A stretch of DNA of 64,000 bases from Simiduia agarivorans SA1 = DSM 21679 (GTDB lineage Bacteria; Pseudomonadota; Gammaproteobacteria; Pseudomonadales; Cellvibrionaceae): positions 3,952,270 through 4,016,269 of the forward strand of contig NC_018868.3 in NCBI RefSeq assembly GCF_000305785.2. Reading direction: 5' to 3'. The notes beneath the pieces were generated by a model. It saw nothing but the letters and a program-made list of their open reading frames with translations. It had not been told where the DNA came from and did not search any database. This document shows, in pieces, positions 18,653 to 27,466 of the stretch. The translations under genes were made by a program, and so were the position numbers. The first letter of the stretch is position 1, and each line of letters begins with the position of its first letter.

Positions 18653-21106
18653 ATGACCAAACTCACCCCTTTCGTTTCCCTGTGTTCTTCCGTGGTTTTA
18701 TTGGCTGCCTGTGGCGGCGGTGGCGGCAGCCAGACCATTACTGAGCCCCAGCCCGTGACCCAACCCGAGACGCCGTCGGTTGTGCGGACCACGGAATCCC
18801 TGGTGTTACCCGAGTCGCTTGAAGTGGTCAGTGCCACAGGCGCCTCCGCTAACAGCTTTACCCGCATGGCCAAAAAGGGCCTGATGTTCAGCATGGCTGG
18901 ATTTGATGACGCCGGCACGGATTACAGCAATAGCCGCCAGCACGTGCATACCTGGGTCGAGGCCCTGGAGCCGGTGGAAATGGTGAACAGTATTTTGTGT
19001 TTTGCAGGCAAGCTTAAAGCGACCGAGTTCGTTAATGCCGGGCCCTACCTGGCGCTGGTTGACGAGTCACAGTGCTTTGACGAGGAGGGTGAAGAAACTC
19101 AGCTGGGCGACAACGGCCAGGTCCAGAGCAAAGATACCAGCAAGCGATTCATCAATGCGGTGGTCGACGCAACCCGCAGTGGAGATACCGAGCCACTGAT
19201 TGTGGAGGCCTGGATTAAGGATGTTGCCGGTGAAGGGCCCGATGGCCCCATGTCCATCAAAATGCGCGCGGTGATCACCGAAGGCGCGAGCGAAACCAAC
19301 CCCTACGGGCAGTTTTCGTTTACCTGGCAAATGGTCGACAACCTGACCAACACCCAGGCCAATTTTGGCAGCGGTGAAATCCAGACCGTGAATACACTCG
19401 AAGGCTTTATCGGCTTTACCTTGTATGAGGCTAACGGTGTGGAATCCGAAACCTTCTCCTACAGCCGCGAGCAGCAGGCCAGTGTGGTCATGCGCAACGA
19501 TTTGTCCGACGGTGTGGCACTGACCGGTTTCTATGAACAGAATCCTTTCTACGAAGGTGGCGCCAGTTACGGCCTGTCGTTCGACAATGACCGGGTGCTG
19601 ATCCAGCAGGCAGACAGCTTTGCCGACTTGCCCTACCGTACCGGTGATGTGGGTGCCGGCAGTTGTCTCAGCCGCACGGATTTTGTGGAAAACGTATGGC
19701 GCTACGATTTATTCGATGCCAATACCGGTGCTGCAGTGCGCATCAATTCCGGGTTCCCGGTGCAGATCGATACCGACGGCAATGGCGTGTTCGACCAGCA
19801 CGGGTATGTGGGCTATCACGGTTTGTGGGCTGATGGCGAAGCCAGCTTTGCCGATGGTACCCAGATGCAGCGTGGGCATATGGGCGACAGCAACAGCAGC
19901 AGCGAAATCTATACCCTGAATACAGCGCCCGGACGCCTGGTGCAGTACAGCATGGAAACCCTGCCATTGGCGGAATTGCGCGGCAGCGAACTGATGTACT
20001 GGGATCAGGAAGCCCAGTCTGCCGGCTTTGATCAATGGGTCGTGCAATACCTGACAGCGAATGCCGACCAGGTCGGTGCCGATGGTTTTTATCTGGTGGC
20101 CGGCATGCGCTGGGGGGATCAGGGCCCGGCTCAGCGCACGGCACTTGAGCAGCCGGTGATGATTTCGCCCCAAAGTGATTGGGATATTTTCCACTTCTGG
20201 TCGCAGCAGTTGGGCGGGCAGGTGCGCTACAAGCCCGGTGCGGCGGGCGTGAAGTTCTATCGCGAAACCGTTATCAATGGTGCTGAATCCGAGTTGTTTG
20301 CCAATGGTGCCCTGGAGCTGGTGTGTCTGAATGATTGCCCGGTGGGTAGCATCACTGAAAACACATTGGGCGACTGGCACGAGGTCAACAGCCCGATGGT
20401 GCAACCGGAATCCATTAATGCCGCGCCCGCATTCAGTTTTGCCAATAGCGGGGATGCTGCGCTCACGCTGGTGCGTTCCGACAACGGCGAATCGGTCACC
20501 TTCGCGTCCACTTTATCGCGGGCATCACTGGAAGCCGCCGGTTCAACCTGGGCCTGGGGTCTGCGTTCAGGTGCGCTGGTGACTGCGGCAGACGCCGCGT
20601 TGCTCACCAACACCTGGGATATCTGGGGCAGTGAGAGTGTTCAGACTTACTACCAATGGGAAACCGGCTTTGATCAGTGGCAGAAATTGGTGACGCTGGT
20701 GGATGCTACCGGACAGCGCGTGCAGTTTGACCAGCCGCTGAGCCTGACCTACCGCCACAATACCTCACAGGACCGCAACAACAGCAGCGCGGCAGACGGC
20801 CAGGTATTCCAGATCAACTACGGTGGCCGCGGTGACTTCTGGGGTATCCCGCACCGACAGGACGGCGATCGCTGGTCACCCATGTTCAGCATCGCCGATG
20901 GCGTCACGCTGGGGGATGCCTCCCAGTACGTGATTAAAGCGATAGATATCGAACGCCAGATGGCCGACGCACCCAACAGCTGCAGTGCCCTTGCGGTAAA
21001 TGACCCGGCAGCACCATTGCCAGAAGGGGTGAGCGGTAATGCGGACATTGGTAGCATGCCAAGCGTGACCGGCGGTGCGTCAGTGATTGATGGCGAAGTG
21101 CAATAA
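18653..21106 (+). CDS. Large secreted lipoprotein of unknown function
   Basis: An 817-residue predicted lipoprotein. ATG at 18653 follows GGAGAG and gives a signal peptide with lipobox LLAAC followed by a Gly-rich GGGGGS linker, typical of outer-membrane lipoproteins. The mature part is rich in Asp, Gly, Trp and Tyr, with beta-type patterns, for example GNGVFDQHGYVGYHGLWADGEAS near one third and YYQWETGFDQWQKL near the end. No catalytic family was recognised. A calcium-binding-like DTDGNGVFD occurs. A strong terminator follows. Surface or extracellular polymer interaction is a guess. Confidence 0.75.
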   Translation: MTKLTPFVSLCSSVVLLAACGGGGGSQTITEPQPVTQPETPSVVRTTESLVLPESLEVVSATGASANSFTRMAKKGLMFSMAGFDDAGTDYSNSRQHVHTWVEALEPVEMVNSILCFAGKLKATEFVNAGPYLALVDESQCFDEEGEETQLGDNGQVQSKDTSKRFINAVVDATRSGDTEPLIVEAWIKDVAGEGPDGPMSIKMRAVITEGASETNPYGQFSFTWQMVDNLTNTQANFGSGEIQTVNTLEGFIGFTLYEANGVESETFSYSREQQASVVMRNDLSDGVALTGFYEQNPFYEGGASYGLSFDNDRVLIQQADSFADLPYRTGDVGAGSCLSRTDFVENVWRYDLFDANTGAAVRINSGFPVQIDTDGNGVFDQHGYVGYHGLWADGEASFADGTQMQRGHMGDSNSSSEIYTLNTAPGRLVQYSMETLPLAELRGSELMYWDQEAQSAGFDQWVVQYLTANADQVGADGFYLVAGMRWGDQGPAQRTALEQPVMISPQSDWDIFHFWSQQLGGQVRYKPGAAGVKFYRETVINGAESELFANGALELVCLNDCPVGSITENTLGDWHEVNSPMVQPESINAAPAFSFANSGDAALTLVRSDNGESVTFASTLSRASLEAAGSTWAWGLRSGALVTAADAALLTNTWDIWGSESVQTYYQWETGFDQWQKLVTLVDATGQRVQFDQPLSLTYRHNTSQDRNNSSAADGQVFQINYGGRGDFWGIPHRQDGDRWSPMFSIADGVTLGDASQYVIKAIDIERQMADAPNSCSALAVNDPAAPLPEGVSGNADIGSMPSVTGGASVIDGEVQ

Positions 21107-21136
21107 CGCGTACAGGATTTTCCCGATGGTCATCTT

Positions 21137-21160
21137 GCCCCCGTACCGGGGGCTTTTTTT
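21137..21160 (+). terminator. Rho-independent terminator after lipoprotein gene
   Basis: GCCCCC and GGGGGC flank a five-base loop and are followed by seven T, 31 bp after the stop of the lipoprotein gene. Confidence 0.92.
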
Positions 21161-21235
21161 ATGCCGAAAGGAGCCATGGCAGGAAATTCTCCTGCTATTC
21201 CTGCACTCCCGCCTTCCATGGCGTTCGGATGGTAT

Positions 21236-21267
21236 GGTCCGACATATCGGTGGTCCGACACATCGGT
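21236..21267. repeat. 16-bp tandem direct repeat
   Basis: GGTCCGACATATCGGT at 21236-21251 is followed directly by GGTCCGACACATCGGT, with one difference. Each unit is partly palindromic (CCGAyATATCGG-like). It lies in the 700-bp gene-free stretch before pirin. Confidence 0.75.
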
Positions 21268-21326
21268 TCAGCGCTCTGCAGCTCACTGCGATAGGGTTAA
21301 AAATCCAGCCCGCACTTCGGGTGGCA

Positions 21327-21482
21327 GTTCGCGCCGATAATTTGCCGCTCAACGATCCCCTCCGGGCCCTGCCATCAAGCAAGCTTGATGGCGTTCCGTG
21401 AGCGCCAAGCGGAACGCTCCCTCCACCCTGTATCGATTCGCTCTCGCCACATCCTTGTGGCTTGCAAATTAACGGCGCGAAC
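21327..21482. repeat. Palindromic intergenic element, copy 1 (expanded)
   Basis: This element begins GTTCGCGCCGATAATTTGCC and ends GGCGCGAAC. It shares TTGCCGCTCAACGAT and TATCGATTCGCTCTCGCCAC with the inverted copy at 21673-21763, but holds about 65 extra bases in the middle. It appears to be a member of a small mobile or REP-like palindrome family. No gene lies in the 21107-21805 interval beyond these repeats. Confidence 0.7.
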
Positions 21483-21672
21483 CGCCAAACACTGGACTGT
21501 TGTAGCGTCAATTTCGGTAGCGTCTTTGTCCGCTGTTCACATTGCGTTTCGGAGGGGCGAGGCATTCCCGCATGGTTTTTGCCTGCAAAGTAATTTCTGG
21601 CTGATTAAAGTCCAGCTGCGCATGGCCAAAGAATCTAACCCCTTTGAATTGAGTGTCAGACTTTGTTTGGGA

Positions 21673-21763
21673 GTTCGCATCGGTGATTTGCAAGCCACAG
21701 GGACGTGGCGAGAGCGAATCGATACAAGGACGTATCGTTGAGCGGCAAATCACCGATGCGAAC
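21673..21763. repeat. Palindromic intergenic element, copy 2 (compact, inverted)
   Basis: The ends form a perfect inverted repeat of 23 bp: 21669-21691 (starting GGGAGTTCGCATCGG) pairs with 21745-21767. The interior carries GCAAGCCACAGGGACGTGGC and ATACAAGGACGTAT hairpin-like pieces. It is the reverse-complement relative of the element at 21327-21482. Confidence 0.8.
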
Positions 21764-21805
21764 TCCCACCCAACGTGCGGGCTAGCGCTCTTAAGTTTGG
21801 TACGA

Positions 21806-22606
21806 TCAAAACACCCCGTTCTGGTAATCCTCAAATGCCTGCAGCAACTCTGCGCGTGTATTCATTACGAACGGGCCGTGGCGGGCGATGGGCTCGTGCA
21901 GGGCATTGGCACCCACTACCAACGCCTTTCCATTGCCGGAAAGATTGAGGGCGCCCTCGTTACTCAATAAGGCCAGATGCTGCGCCGGAATGGATTTGCC
22001 GGCAGCGTTCATCTCGCCCTGGTACACATACACAAAGCTGCGCTCAGGTACATTCAGCGTAACGTCACCGGTGAGTGACAGATCAATCAGCGTGGGTTGG
22101 CTGACAATGTCGGTCACCGGGCCCGTGTGGCCATCCAGTTCGCCGGCCATCAACCGGAGTTTGGCGTCGGGTCGTTCAATCACCGGAATCGCGTTTGCAG
22201 GAATGTCCTGATAGCGCGGTGCCATCATCTTGTGCTCAGCCGGCAGATTCACCCACAGCTGAAAGCCCCACAACCGGCCAGAGGTTTGTTCCGGCATTTC
22301 GGCGTGGGTCAGGCCGCTGCCGGCGGTCATCCATTGTACGCCGCCGGATTCAATCACCCCCTCGTTGCCGCGGCTGTCGCGATGGCGCATCTTGCCTTCC
22401 AGCATGATGGTGACTGTTTCAAAACCGCGGTGGGGGTGCTCGGGAAAGCCGGCGATATAGTCGGCCGCTTCATCCGACCGGATTTCGTCCAGCAACAAAA
22501 ACGGATTCCAGTCGGGCAGGGCCTGGCTGCCGAGCGAACGCATCAGGTTGACGCCCGCGCCATCCCGGCTGGGTTGTGCTTTCAGAATACGGATCGGCTG
22601 TCTCAC
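21806..22606 (-). CDS. Pirin family protein
   Basis: A 266-residue bicupin of the pirin family. The metal-binding cupin motif is present: FPEHPHRGFETVTIMLEG (His-x-His) followed by HAEMPEQ. Bacterial pirins include quercetinase-like dioxygenases and redox-linked regulators; the exact role here is unknown. GTG at 22606 is supported by GAGGAG six bases upstream. The gene follows the azoreductase gene by 9 bp, a common pirin/FMN-reductase pairing that suggests quinone or aromatic stress handling. Confidence 0.92.
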   Translation of the reverse strand: MRQPIRILKAQPSRDGAGVNLMRSLGSQALPDWNPFLLLDEIRSDEAADYIAGFPEHPHRGFETVTIMLEGKMRHRDSRGNEGVIESGGVQWMTAGSGLTHAEMPEQTSGRLWGFQLWVNLPAEHKMMAPRYQDIPANAIPVIERPDAKLRLMAGELDGHTGPVTDIVSQPTLIDLSLTGDVTLNVPERSFVYVYQGEMNAAGKSIPAQHLALLSNEGALNLSGNGKALVVGANALHEPIARHGPFVMNTRAELLQAFEDYQNGVF

Positions 22607-22615
22607 CTTGTCTCC

Positions 22616-23182
22616 TCAGGCCGCAATGGCGGTCTTGGCGTTGTTGAGCACCTGGTCGCGGTTCGGACCGGCAAGGGTTTCGGCGTAAATGAAATCCACG
22701 GATTTCAGGCCGATAAAGCCCAGAAATTGTTTCACAAACGGTGCCTGATGATCCATCGGTGTATCGGCGTAGGCGCCGCCGCGGGTGGCAAATACGGTCA
22801 CGGGTTTATCGGCCAGCAGACCTTCGGGGCCGTTTGCGGTGTAGCGGAAGGTGCGACCGGCCCGGGCGATGTGGTCCATCCAGGCCTTGAGCTGGGTGGG
22901 CACGCCGAAGTTGTACATCGGCAGGCCGATAATGATCTGATCGGCCGCTTCGATTTCAGCGATCAGCGTGTCGGACAGCGCCTGAATGGCTGCCTGGCCC
23001 GCATCGGGCGTGGTGGCATTGATGGCCGCAAAGCGTTCGCCATCGAGGTGGGGGATGGGATCTTGTGCCAGATGGCGCTCCACCACGTCAGCGGGTTGGT
23101 GTTGTGCCAGCCAGTGATCCAGTAACTGATCGGAGCTGGAGTTTTCGCCCAGAATGCTGGTGCGGAGGACAAGTACACGCAT
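22616..23182 (-). CDS. azoR: FMN-dependent NADH-azoreductase
   Basis: A 188-residue flavodoxin-fold reductase of the AzoR type, which reduces azo compounds and quinones with NADH. The start (MRVLVLRTSILGENSSSDQL), the FMN phosphate loop, PMYNFGVPTQLKAWMDHI and TRGGAY are characteristic. ATG at 23182 is preferred over GTG at 23191 because AAAGGTG lies six bases before it. It leads a two-gene operon with pirin and is divergent from a LysR regulator that probably controls it. Confidence 0.92.
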   Translation of the reverse strand: MRVLVLRTSILGENSSSDQLLDHWLAQHQPADVVERHLAQDPIPHLDGERFAAINATTPDAGQAAIQALSDTLIAEIEAADQIIIGLPMYNFGVPTQLKAWMDHIARAGRTFRYTANGPEGLLADKPVTVFATRGGAYADTPMDHQAPFVKQFLGFIGLKSVDFIYAETLAGPNRDQVLNNAKTAIAA

Positions 23183-23295
23183 GGGAATCACCTTTGTTCA
23201 CTAAATTTGAAGATGAATTCACTATATATATTTGCCCTACCTATTAATAACGGTATATTTTGACGCTATCAATCAAAAATATTGAATAAAAGGCC

Positions 23296-24198
23296 ATGAT
23301 TACACTCGATGCGTTGCAGGTACTCGATGCCATTGATCGCCACGGCTCCTTTGCGGCAGCCGCCAATGCGCTGCACCGGGTGCCGTCTGCCTTGTCATAC
23401 ACGGTCCGGCAGCTGGAGGACGGGCTCGGCGTGGCCCTGTTTGATCGTTCTGGCCAGCGTGCCCGGTTAACGGCCACCGGCCGCATGGTGCTGGAGCAGG
23501 GGCGCGAGCTGTTGGCGGCGGCCGACCGGTTGAGTTTGCGTGCGCGCCAATCGGCATCGGGCTGGGAGCCAAGAGTCCGGCTGGTGGTGGAAGCGGTGCT
23601 GCCCATGCAGCCGCTGATGCCGTTGGTGCAGCAATTCGCCACCGAGCAACCTCTGATAGAGCTTGAGTTGCGCGAAGAAGCACTTAACGGCAGTTGGGAA
23701 GCATTGCAGGAACAGCGGGCGGATTTGTTGATCGGCGTTGGCAGAGATGCCCCGGCGGGCATGTCGGTGGAGTTTGCCGCGCTGGGGGATCTGTCGTTTC
23801 AGTTGGTGTGTGCGGCGCACCATCCTCTGGCGTTGCATGAACCCGGACAGCTGACGGCCGATGATTTAAAAAACCATACCCAGGTGGTGCTGCGCGACAG
23901 TGCGCGTCAGATGCAGGCGTTGTCGGTCGGGTTGTTCGAAACCCAGCGACGTTTACAGGTTAACCATTATGGCGCAAAGAAGATGGCGATTATGGCGGGG
24001 GTAGGCTTTGGTCATCTGGCTGGCAGGGACGTGGCAGACGCGGTTGAGCGGGGGCAGTTGGTTGCACTTTCCCATATCAAGCCGGCTTACAAAGTGCCCA
24101 TGTTTATGGCGTGGCACAAACACCGCGCCGGTGAAGGCACGCGCTGGTGGCGCAAGCAGATAAAAGCATCCGGTTGTTTTGATGTGGCACTGGGCTAG
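23296..24198 (+). CDS. LysR family transcriptional regulator
   Basis: A 300-residue LysR protein: winged helix-turn-helix at residues 3-60 (LQVLDAIDRHGSFAAAANAL, LFDRSGQRARLTATG) and an effector-binding periplasmic-like domain from about 90. It is transcribed away from the azoreductase-pirin operon across a 113-bp AT-rich gap, the standard layout for a LysR regulator and its target. The ligand is likely a quinone-like or electrophilic compound by context, but this is inference. Confidence 0.93.
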   Translation: MITLDALQVLDAIDRHGSFAAAANALHRVPSALSYTVRQLEDGLGVALFDRSGQRARLTATGRMVLEQGRELLAAADRLSLRARQSASGWEPRVRLVVEAVLPMQPLMPLVQQFATEQPLIELELREEALNGSWEALQEQRADLLIGVGRDAPAGMSVEFAALGDLSFQLVCAAHHPLALHEPGQLTADDLKNHTQVVLRDSARQMQALSVGLFETQRRLQVNHYGAKKMAIMAGVGFGHLAGRDVADAVERGQLVALSHIKPAYKVPMFMAWHKHRAGEGTRWWRKQIKASGCFDVALG

Positions 24199-24353
24199 GC
24201 GTTTTTGAATAAACTGCTAGTACGCCCGTGCTTGGCTCGCACAAAAAACGTGCGGTTTTAGTGGTTGCCGCACAAAAATATTGCATTTGGTGACCGGCTG
24301 GTTACTATCGCCCGCGCTCGCATTCGAGGAGCTTTATTCACAAGGAGTTTGAC

Positions 24354-25073
24354 ATGTTTTCAGTTCGTAAAATTTCTCTGGCTGTTGCACTGGCAGCAGC
24401 GCCTTTCCTGGCCACTGCCCAGGATTATCAATTTGAAGTAAAAGCCAACTACGCCAACACCGAAGTAGAGTCCTCGGATTTTGACGTGACCACTTTGGCG
24501 GGTACTTTTTACTGGAATCAGGTTTCCACTGCCGGTCACCCCTTGGCCGAAGCCGCATTTCTGGAGCGCCAGGGCGGCCTGACTGTGAGCTACCTGAACG
24601 TAGAAAATTTCGACGTCTGGGGCCTGGAAGCCGACCATTATTTCGACAGCGGTCTGTACCTGGCGGGTCGCTACAATATGCCGGAAGAGGGTGACAACAC
24701 CTTCGGTGCGTCGATCGGTTTCAGCCCAGCCGCCGGTTTGTTGTTTGTACTGGATGCAGACGATGACAGCGAAGATATTAATTATGCCGGTCGCGTGAAG
24801 TACGTAGGTGATCTGCAGGGCGACGCTGCATTTGGTCTGGAAGCCGGTGTTGCCGAAGACACCGTATCTATTTCCGGTGACTACTTTTTCAACCGTCAGT
24901 TCAGCATTGGCGCCGAAATTGTTAACGACAGCGACATCGACTACACGCTGCTGGGCGTTGAAGCGAAATACTTCATTGCGCCTAACTTCTGGGCCGGTGC
25001 CGGTGTTGGTACTAACGTAAGCGGCGATGCCGACACCACCGTGTGGCAAATCGAAGCCGGCTTGCGCTTCTGA
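24354..25073 (+). CDS. Putative porin-like outer-membrane beta-barrel protein
   Basis: A 239-residue exported protein with a signal peptide ending PFLATAQ and a mature region of alternating aromatic/hydrophobic beta strands with Asp-rich turns (DADDDSEDINYAGRVKYVG), ending in a terminal Phe (IEAGLRF) as expected for BAM substrates. It resembles the short putative-porin family of marine gammaproteobacteria, smaller than classical porins. AAGGAG precedes the ATG, and a strong terminator follows. Substrate unknown. Confidence 0.8.
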   Translation: MFSVRKISLAVALAAAPFLATAQDYQFEVKANYANTEVESSDFDVTTLAGTFYWNQVSTAGHPLAEAAFLERQGGLTVSYLNVENFDVWGLEADHYFDSGLYLAGRYNMPEEGDNTFGASIGFSPAAGLLFVLDADDDSEDINYAGRVKYVGDLQGDAAFGLEAGVAEDTVSISGDYFFNRQFSIGAEIVNDSDIDYTLLGVEAKYFIAPNFWAGAGVGTNVSGDADTTVWQIEAGLRF

Positions 25074-25097
25074 TTTACCCGATTCCTCATTCCCTTG

Positions 25098-25121
25098 GGC
25101 CGGCATTTGCCGGCCTTTTTT
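25098..25121 (+). terminator. Rho-independent terminator after porin-like gene
   Basis: GGCCGGC and GCCGGCC flank ATTT and are followed by six T, 25 bp after the stop. Confidence 0.92.
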
Positions 25122-25196
25122 ATGGGCGAGTTTTTGTTGGCTTGAACCCGGTCCACAGATAGTTGATGATGGGTAAAAAATAACCGGAGGTCGACC

Positions 25197-26390
25197 GTGT
25201 CCTGGCTAAACCCTACTTTTGTAGCAGAAGACGAAAACGGCTCAACCGTGTCCTATCGGGATGGCAAACGCCTGGCATGGGCGTGGTCGGTGATCAATCC
25301 TTTTTTTGCCTGGATCGGGATCGGGTTATACGCGTTGACCGACCAGCTCTGGTGGCTCTGGTATCCGGTGCTACAGGGGTATGTGATATTCCCTCTGCTG
25401 GATGCCTGGCTTGGCGAAGACACCAATAATCCGCCCGAAGCCGTGGTGCCCCAGTTAGAGCAAGACCCCTACTACCGCTGGCTCACGTATCTGGTGGTGC
25501 CCATGCATTACATTGTGTTTGTCGGTGCCGCCTGGTGGGTGATGCAGGCCGCTCTGCCGTGGCATGGCTATCTGGCGGTGGCGATTGCGGCCGGACTCGC
25601 TGCCGGCTTGGGCATCAATACCGGGCATGAATTGGGGCATAAAAACCGTGGTATCGATCGTTGGCTGGCCAAATTGGTATTGGCTGTGCCGTTTTACGGG
25701 CACTTCTGGATCGAACACAACCGCGGGCACCATCGGCATGTGTCCACGCCGGAAGATGTCGCCAGTTCGCGCATGGGCGAAACCATTTACCAGTTTGCGC
25801 TGAGAGAAATGCCCGGCGCGGCGCGGCGCGGCTGGCAATTGGAGGCCGATCGTTTATCCCGCAAAGGGGTGTCGGTCTGGTCCTGGCAAAATGAAATTCT
25901 GCAATCCTATGCGGTGTCGTTGTTGCTGCAAGGTGGATTGGTTGTGTGGCTGGGCCTGGGGGTTCTGCCCTTTTTGCTGATCCACAATTTTCTCGCCTGG
26001 TGGCAGTTGACCAGTGCCAACTATGTAGAGCATTACGGCTTGTTGCGTGAAAAGCGCGACAACGGCCGGTATGAGCCCTGCCAGCCGCACCACTCCTGGA
26101 ACAGCAATCACAAATTAACCAATCAGGTATTGTTTCATTTGCAGCGTCACAGTGACCATCACGCCAATATGATGCGTTCCTACCAAAGCCTGCGTGATTT
26201 TCCCGATCTGCCACGCCTGCCCAACGGCTATTACGGGATGTTTTTGCTGGCCTATGTGCCTTCGCTTTGGTTTAAGGTGATGAACCCGCGCCTGCTGGCG
26301 CTGCCGCACGTACAAGGGGACTGGAAAAAAATCAATGTGTTGCCGGCCAAACGCGATGCGTTGATGCGACAATATGGCAATTCTCTTTAA
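25197..26390 (+). CDS. alkB: Alkane 1-monooxygenase (AlkB family)
   Basis: A 397-residue integral-membrane di-iron hydroxylase that oxidises the terminal carbon of medium-chain alkanes or related fatty substrates. The conserved histidine boxes are all present: HELGH (144-148), EHNRGHHRH (173-181), the AlkB-specific NYVEHYGL, and LQRHSDHH (about residue 315). Six hydrophobic segments are distributed as in AlkB. No rubredoxin or rubredoxin reductase lies nearby, so the electron donors must be elsewhere. GGAGG precedes the GTG at 25197. Confidence 0.95.
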   Translation: MSWLNPTFVAEDENGSTVSYRDGKRLAWAWSVINPFFAWIGIGLYALTDQLWWLWYPVLQGYVIFPLLDAWLGEDTNNPPEAVVPQLEQDPYYRWLTYLVVPMHYIVFVGAAWWVMQAALPWHGYLAVAIAAGLAAGLGINTGHELGHKNRGIDRWLAKLVLAVPFYGHFWIEHNRGHHRHVSTPEDVASSRMGETIYQFALREMPGAARRGWQLEADRLSRKGVSVWSWQNEILQSYAVSLLLQGGLVVWLGLGVLPFLLIHNFLAWWQLTSANYVEHYGLLREKRDNGRYEPCQPHHSWNSNHKLTNQVLFHLQRHSDHHANMMRSYQSLRDFPDLPRLPNGYYGMFLLAYVPSLWFKVMNPRLLALPHVQGDWKKINVLPAKRDALMRQYGNSL

Positions 26391-26402
26391 GCCGGGTGTT
26401 CA

Positions 26403-26885
26403 ATGACTGGTGTTATCGTCAAATGGTTGTTCAAAGGTCTGCTGATGTCATTGGTGATGTCCAGCATCATGAGTTATTTATTTTATATTCAGACCGGCCG
26501 CACCCCTTGGTCGCTGCTGGGTATTCATTCGGTCGCCGATCTCAAGCCCGATCTTTCGCCCGGTGCGAGTATTGAAAATCTGGCCGATACCGTCAGCCGT
26601 GAAGCCAGACAACTGGCGGATAAAGCCGGTGATCTGGTGCCCAGCGCGCCCGCTCAACCCACCCAGGTGTACCGTTGGGTGGATGCCCAAGGTGTGACCC
26701 ATTTCAGCGAAACGCCGCCTGCGGGTGTGGACGCGGTAGCCATTACCGTTGATCCCAATCAGAACGTGATTCAGGGCTTGCCAACGGAATCCGCCGATCC
26801 GGTGCCGACCCAATCCCTGGATCAATTAAAACAGCAGCTGCAACAGCAGCAGGATGCCAAGCGCGCGTTGCTGGAAGAGCACTGA
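26403..26885 (+). CDS. Membrane-anchored DUF4124 domain protein
   Basis: A 160-residue protein with one N-terminal membrane helix (about residues 8-28), a linker, and a short DUF4124 motif VYRWVDAQGVTHFSETPP at about residues 91-108, a small beta unit found in many envelope proteins. The C-terminus is Gln-rich helix. It begins 12 bp after alkB and is probably cotranscribed, with a terminator after it. Function unknown. Confidence 0.8.
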   Translation: MTGVIVKWLFKGLLMSLVMSSIMSYLFYIQTGRTPWSLLGIHSVADLKPDLSPGASIENLADTVSREARQLADKAGDLVPSAPAQPTQVYRWVDAQGVTHFSETPPAGVDAVAITVDPNQNVIQGLPTESADPVPTQSLDQLKQQLQQQQDAKRALLEEH

Positions 26886-26925
26886 CGCAACGGCCAGAGA
26901 CTGCCGATAGCCCATTAAAACACTA

Positions 26926-26952
26926 AAAACCCCTTATTTTCAGGGGTTTTGT
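26926..26952 (+). terminator. Rho-independent terminator after alkB operon
   Basis: AAAACCCCT pairs with AGGGGTTTT around a seven-base loop, with T-rich sequence on one side and A-rich on the other. It lies 40 bp after the DUF4124 gene stop. Confidence 0.85.
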
Positions 26953-27016
26953 TTCGCTTGAGTGAATATCAGTGCCCGCGTAGTATCCGCGTCTTCATGA
27001 CAAATCAGGCAGTACC

Positions 27017-27439
27017 ATGGCGAATATTCAGGCAAAACGTCCCTACGGTTTAATGGACAATTCTTATCAGTCGGCCGGCGGCTTTGAAGGCTTACAGCAA
27101 CTGGTGGGATTATTTTACGATGTAATGGCCGAGTTGCCCGAGTCGGAAAACATTCATCACATGCACACCGACCCGCAGCCGGTCCGGCGCGATAAGCTGG
27201 CGCGTTTTCTGGCCGGTTGGCTGGGTGGCCCACGCCTGTTTTCGGAAACTTACGGGCCGATCAATATTCCGCAGGTGCACGCCCATCTGGTGGTGAATGA
27301 AGCCGAGCGCGATGCCTGGCTCTTGTGCATGGAAAAAGCCCTGGCGCAGATGCCCTATGAGCAGGACTTCAAAGAGTACCTGCTCACCCAGCTGCGCATT
27401 CCCGCCGAACGCATCCGGCAGACTGCGCGCCGGCAATAA
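27017..27439 (+). CDS. Group II truncated hemoglobin
   Basis: A 140-residue 2-over-2 globin. Features of group II are visible: FEGLQQLVGLFYDVM (helix A/B with the B10 Tyr), the conserved WLGGPRLFSETYG segment, the proximal His in PQVHAHLVV, and the G8 Trp in ERDAWLLCMEKAL. Such globins bind oxygen or nitric oxide and have been linked to peroxide and NO tolerance. It stands alone, convergent with the MOSC gene. Confidence 0.9.
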   Translation: MANIQAKRPYGLMDNSYQSAGGFEGLQQLVGLFYDVMAELPESENIHHMHTDPQPVRRDKLARFLAGWLGGPRLFSETYGPINIPQVHAHLVVNEAERDAWLLCMEKALAQMPYEQDFKEYLLTQLRIPAERIRQTARRQ

Positions 27440-27466
27440 AAACCGTTTCAGCGCGGCAGGTTTGGC

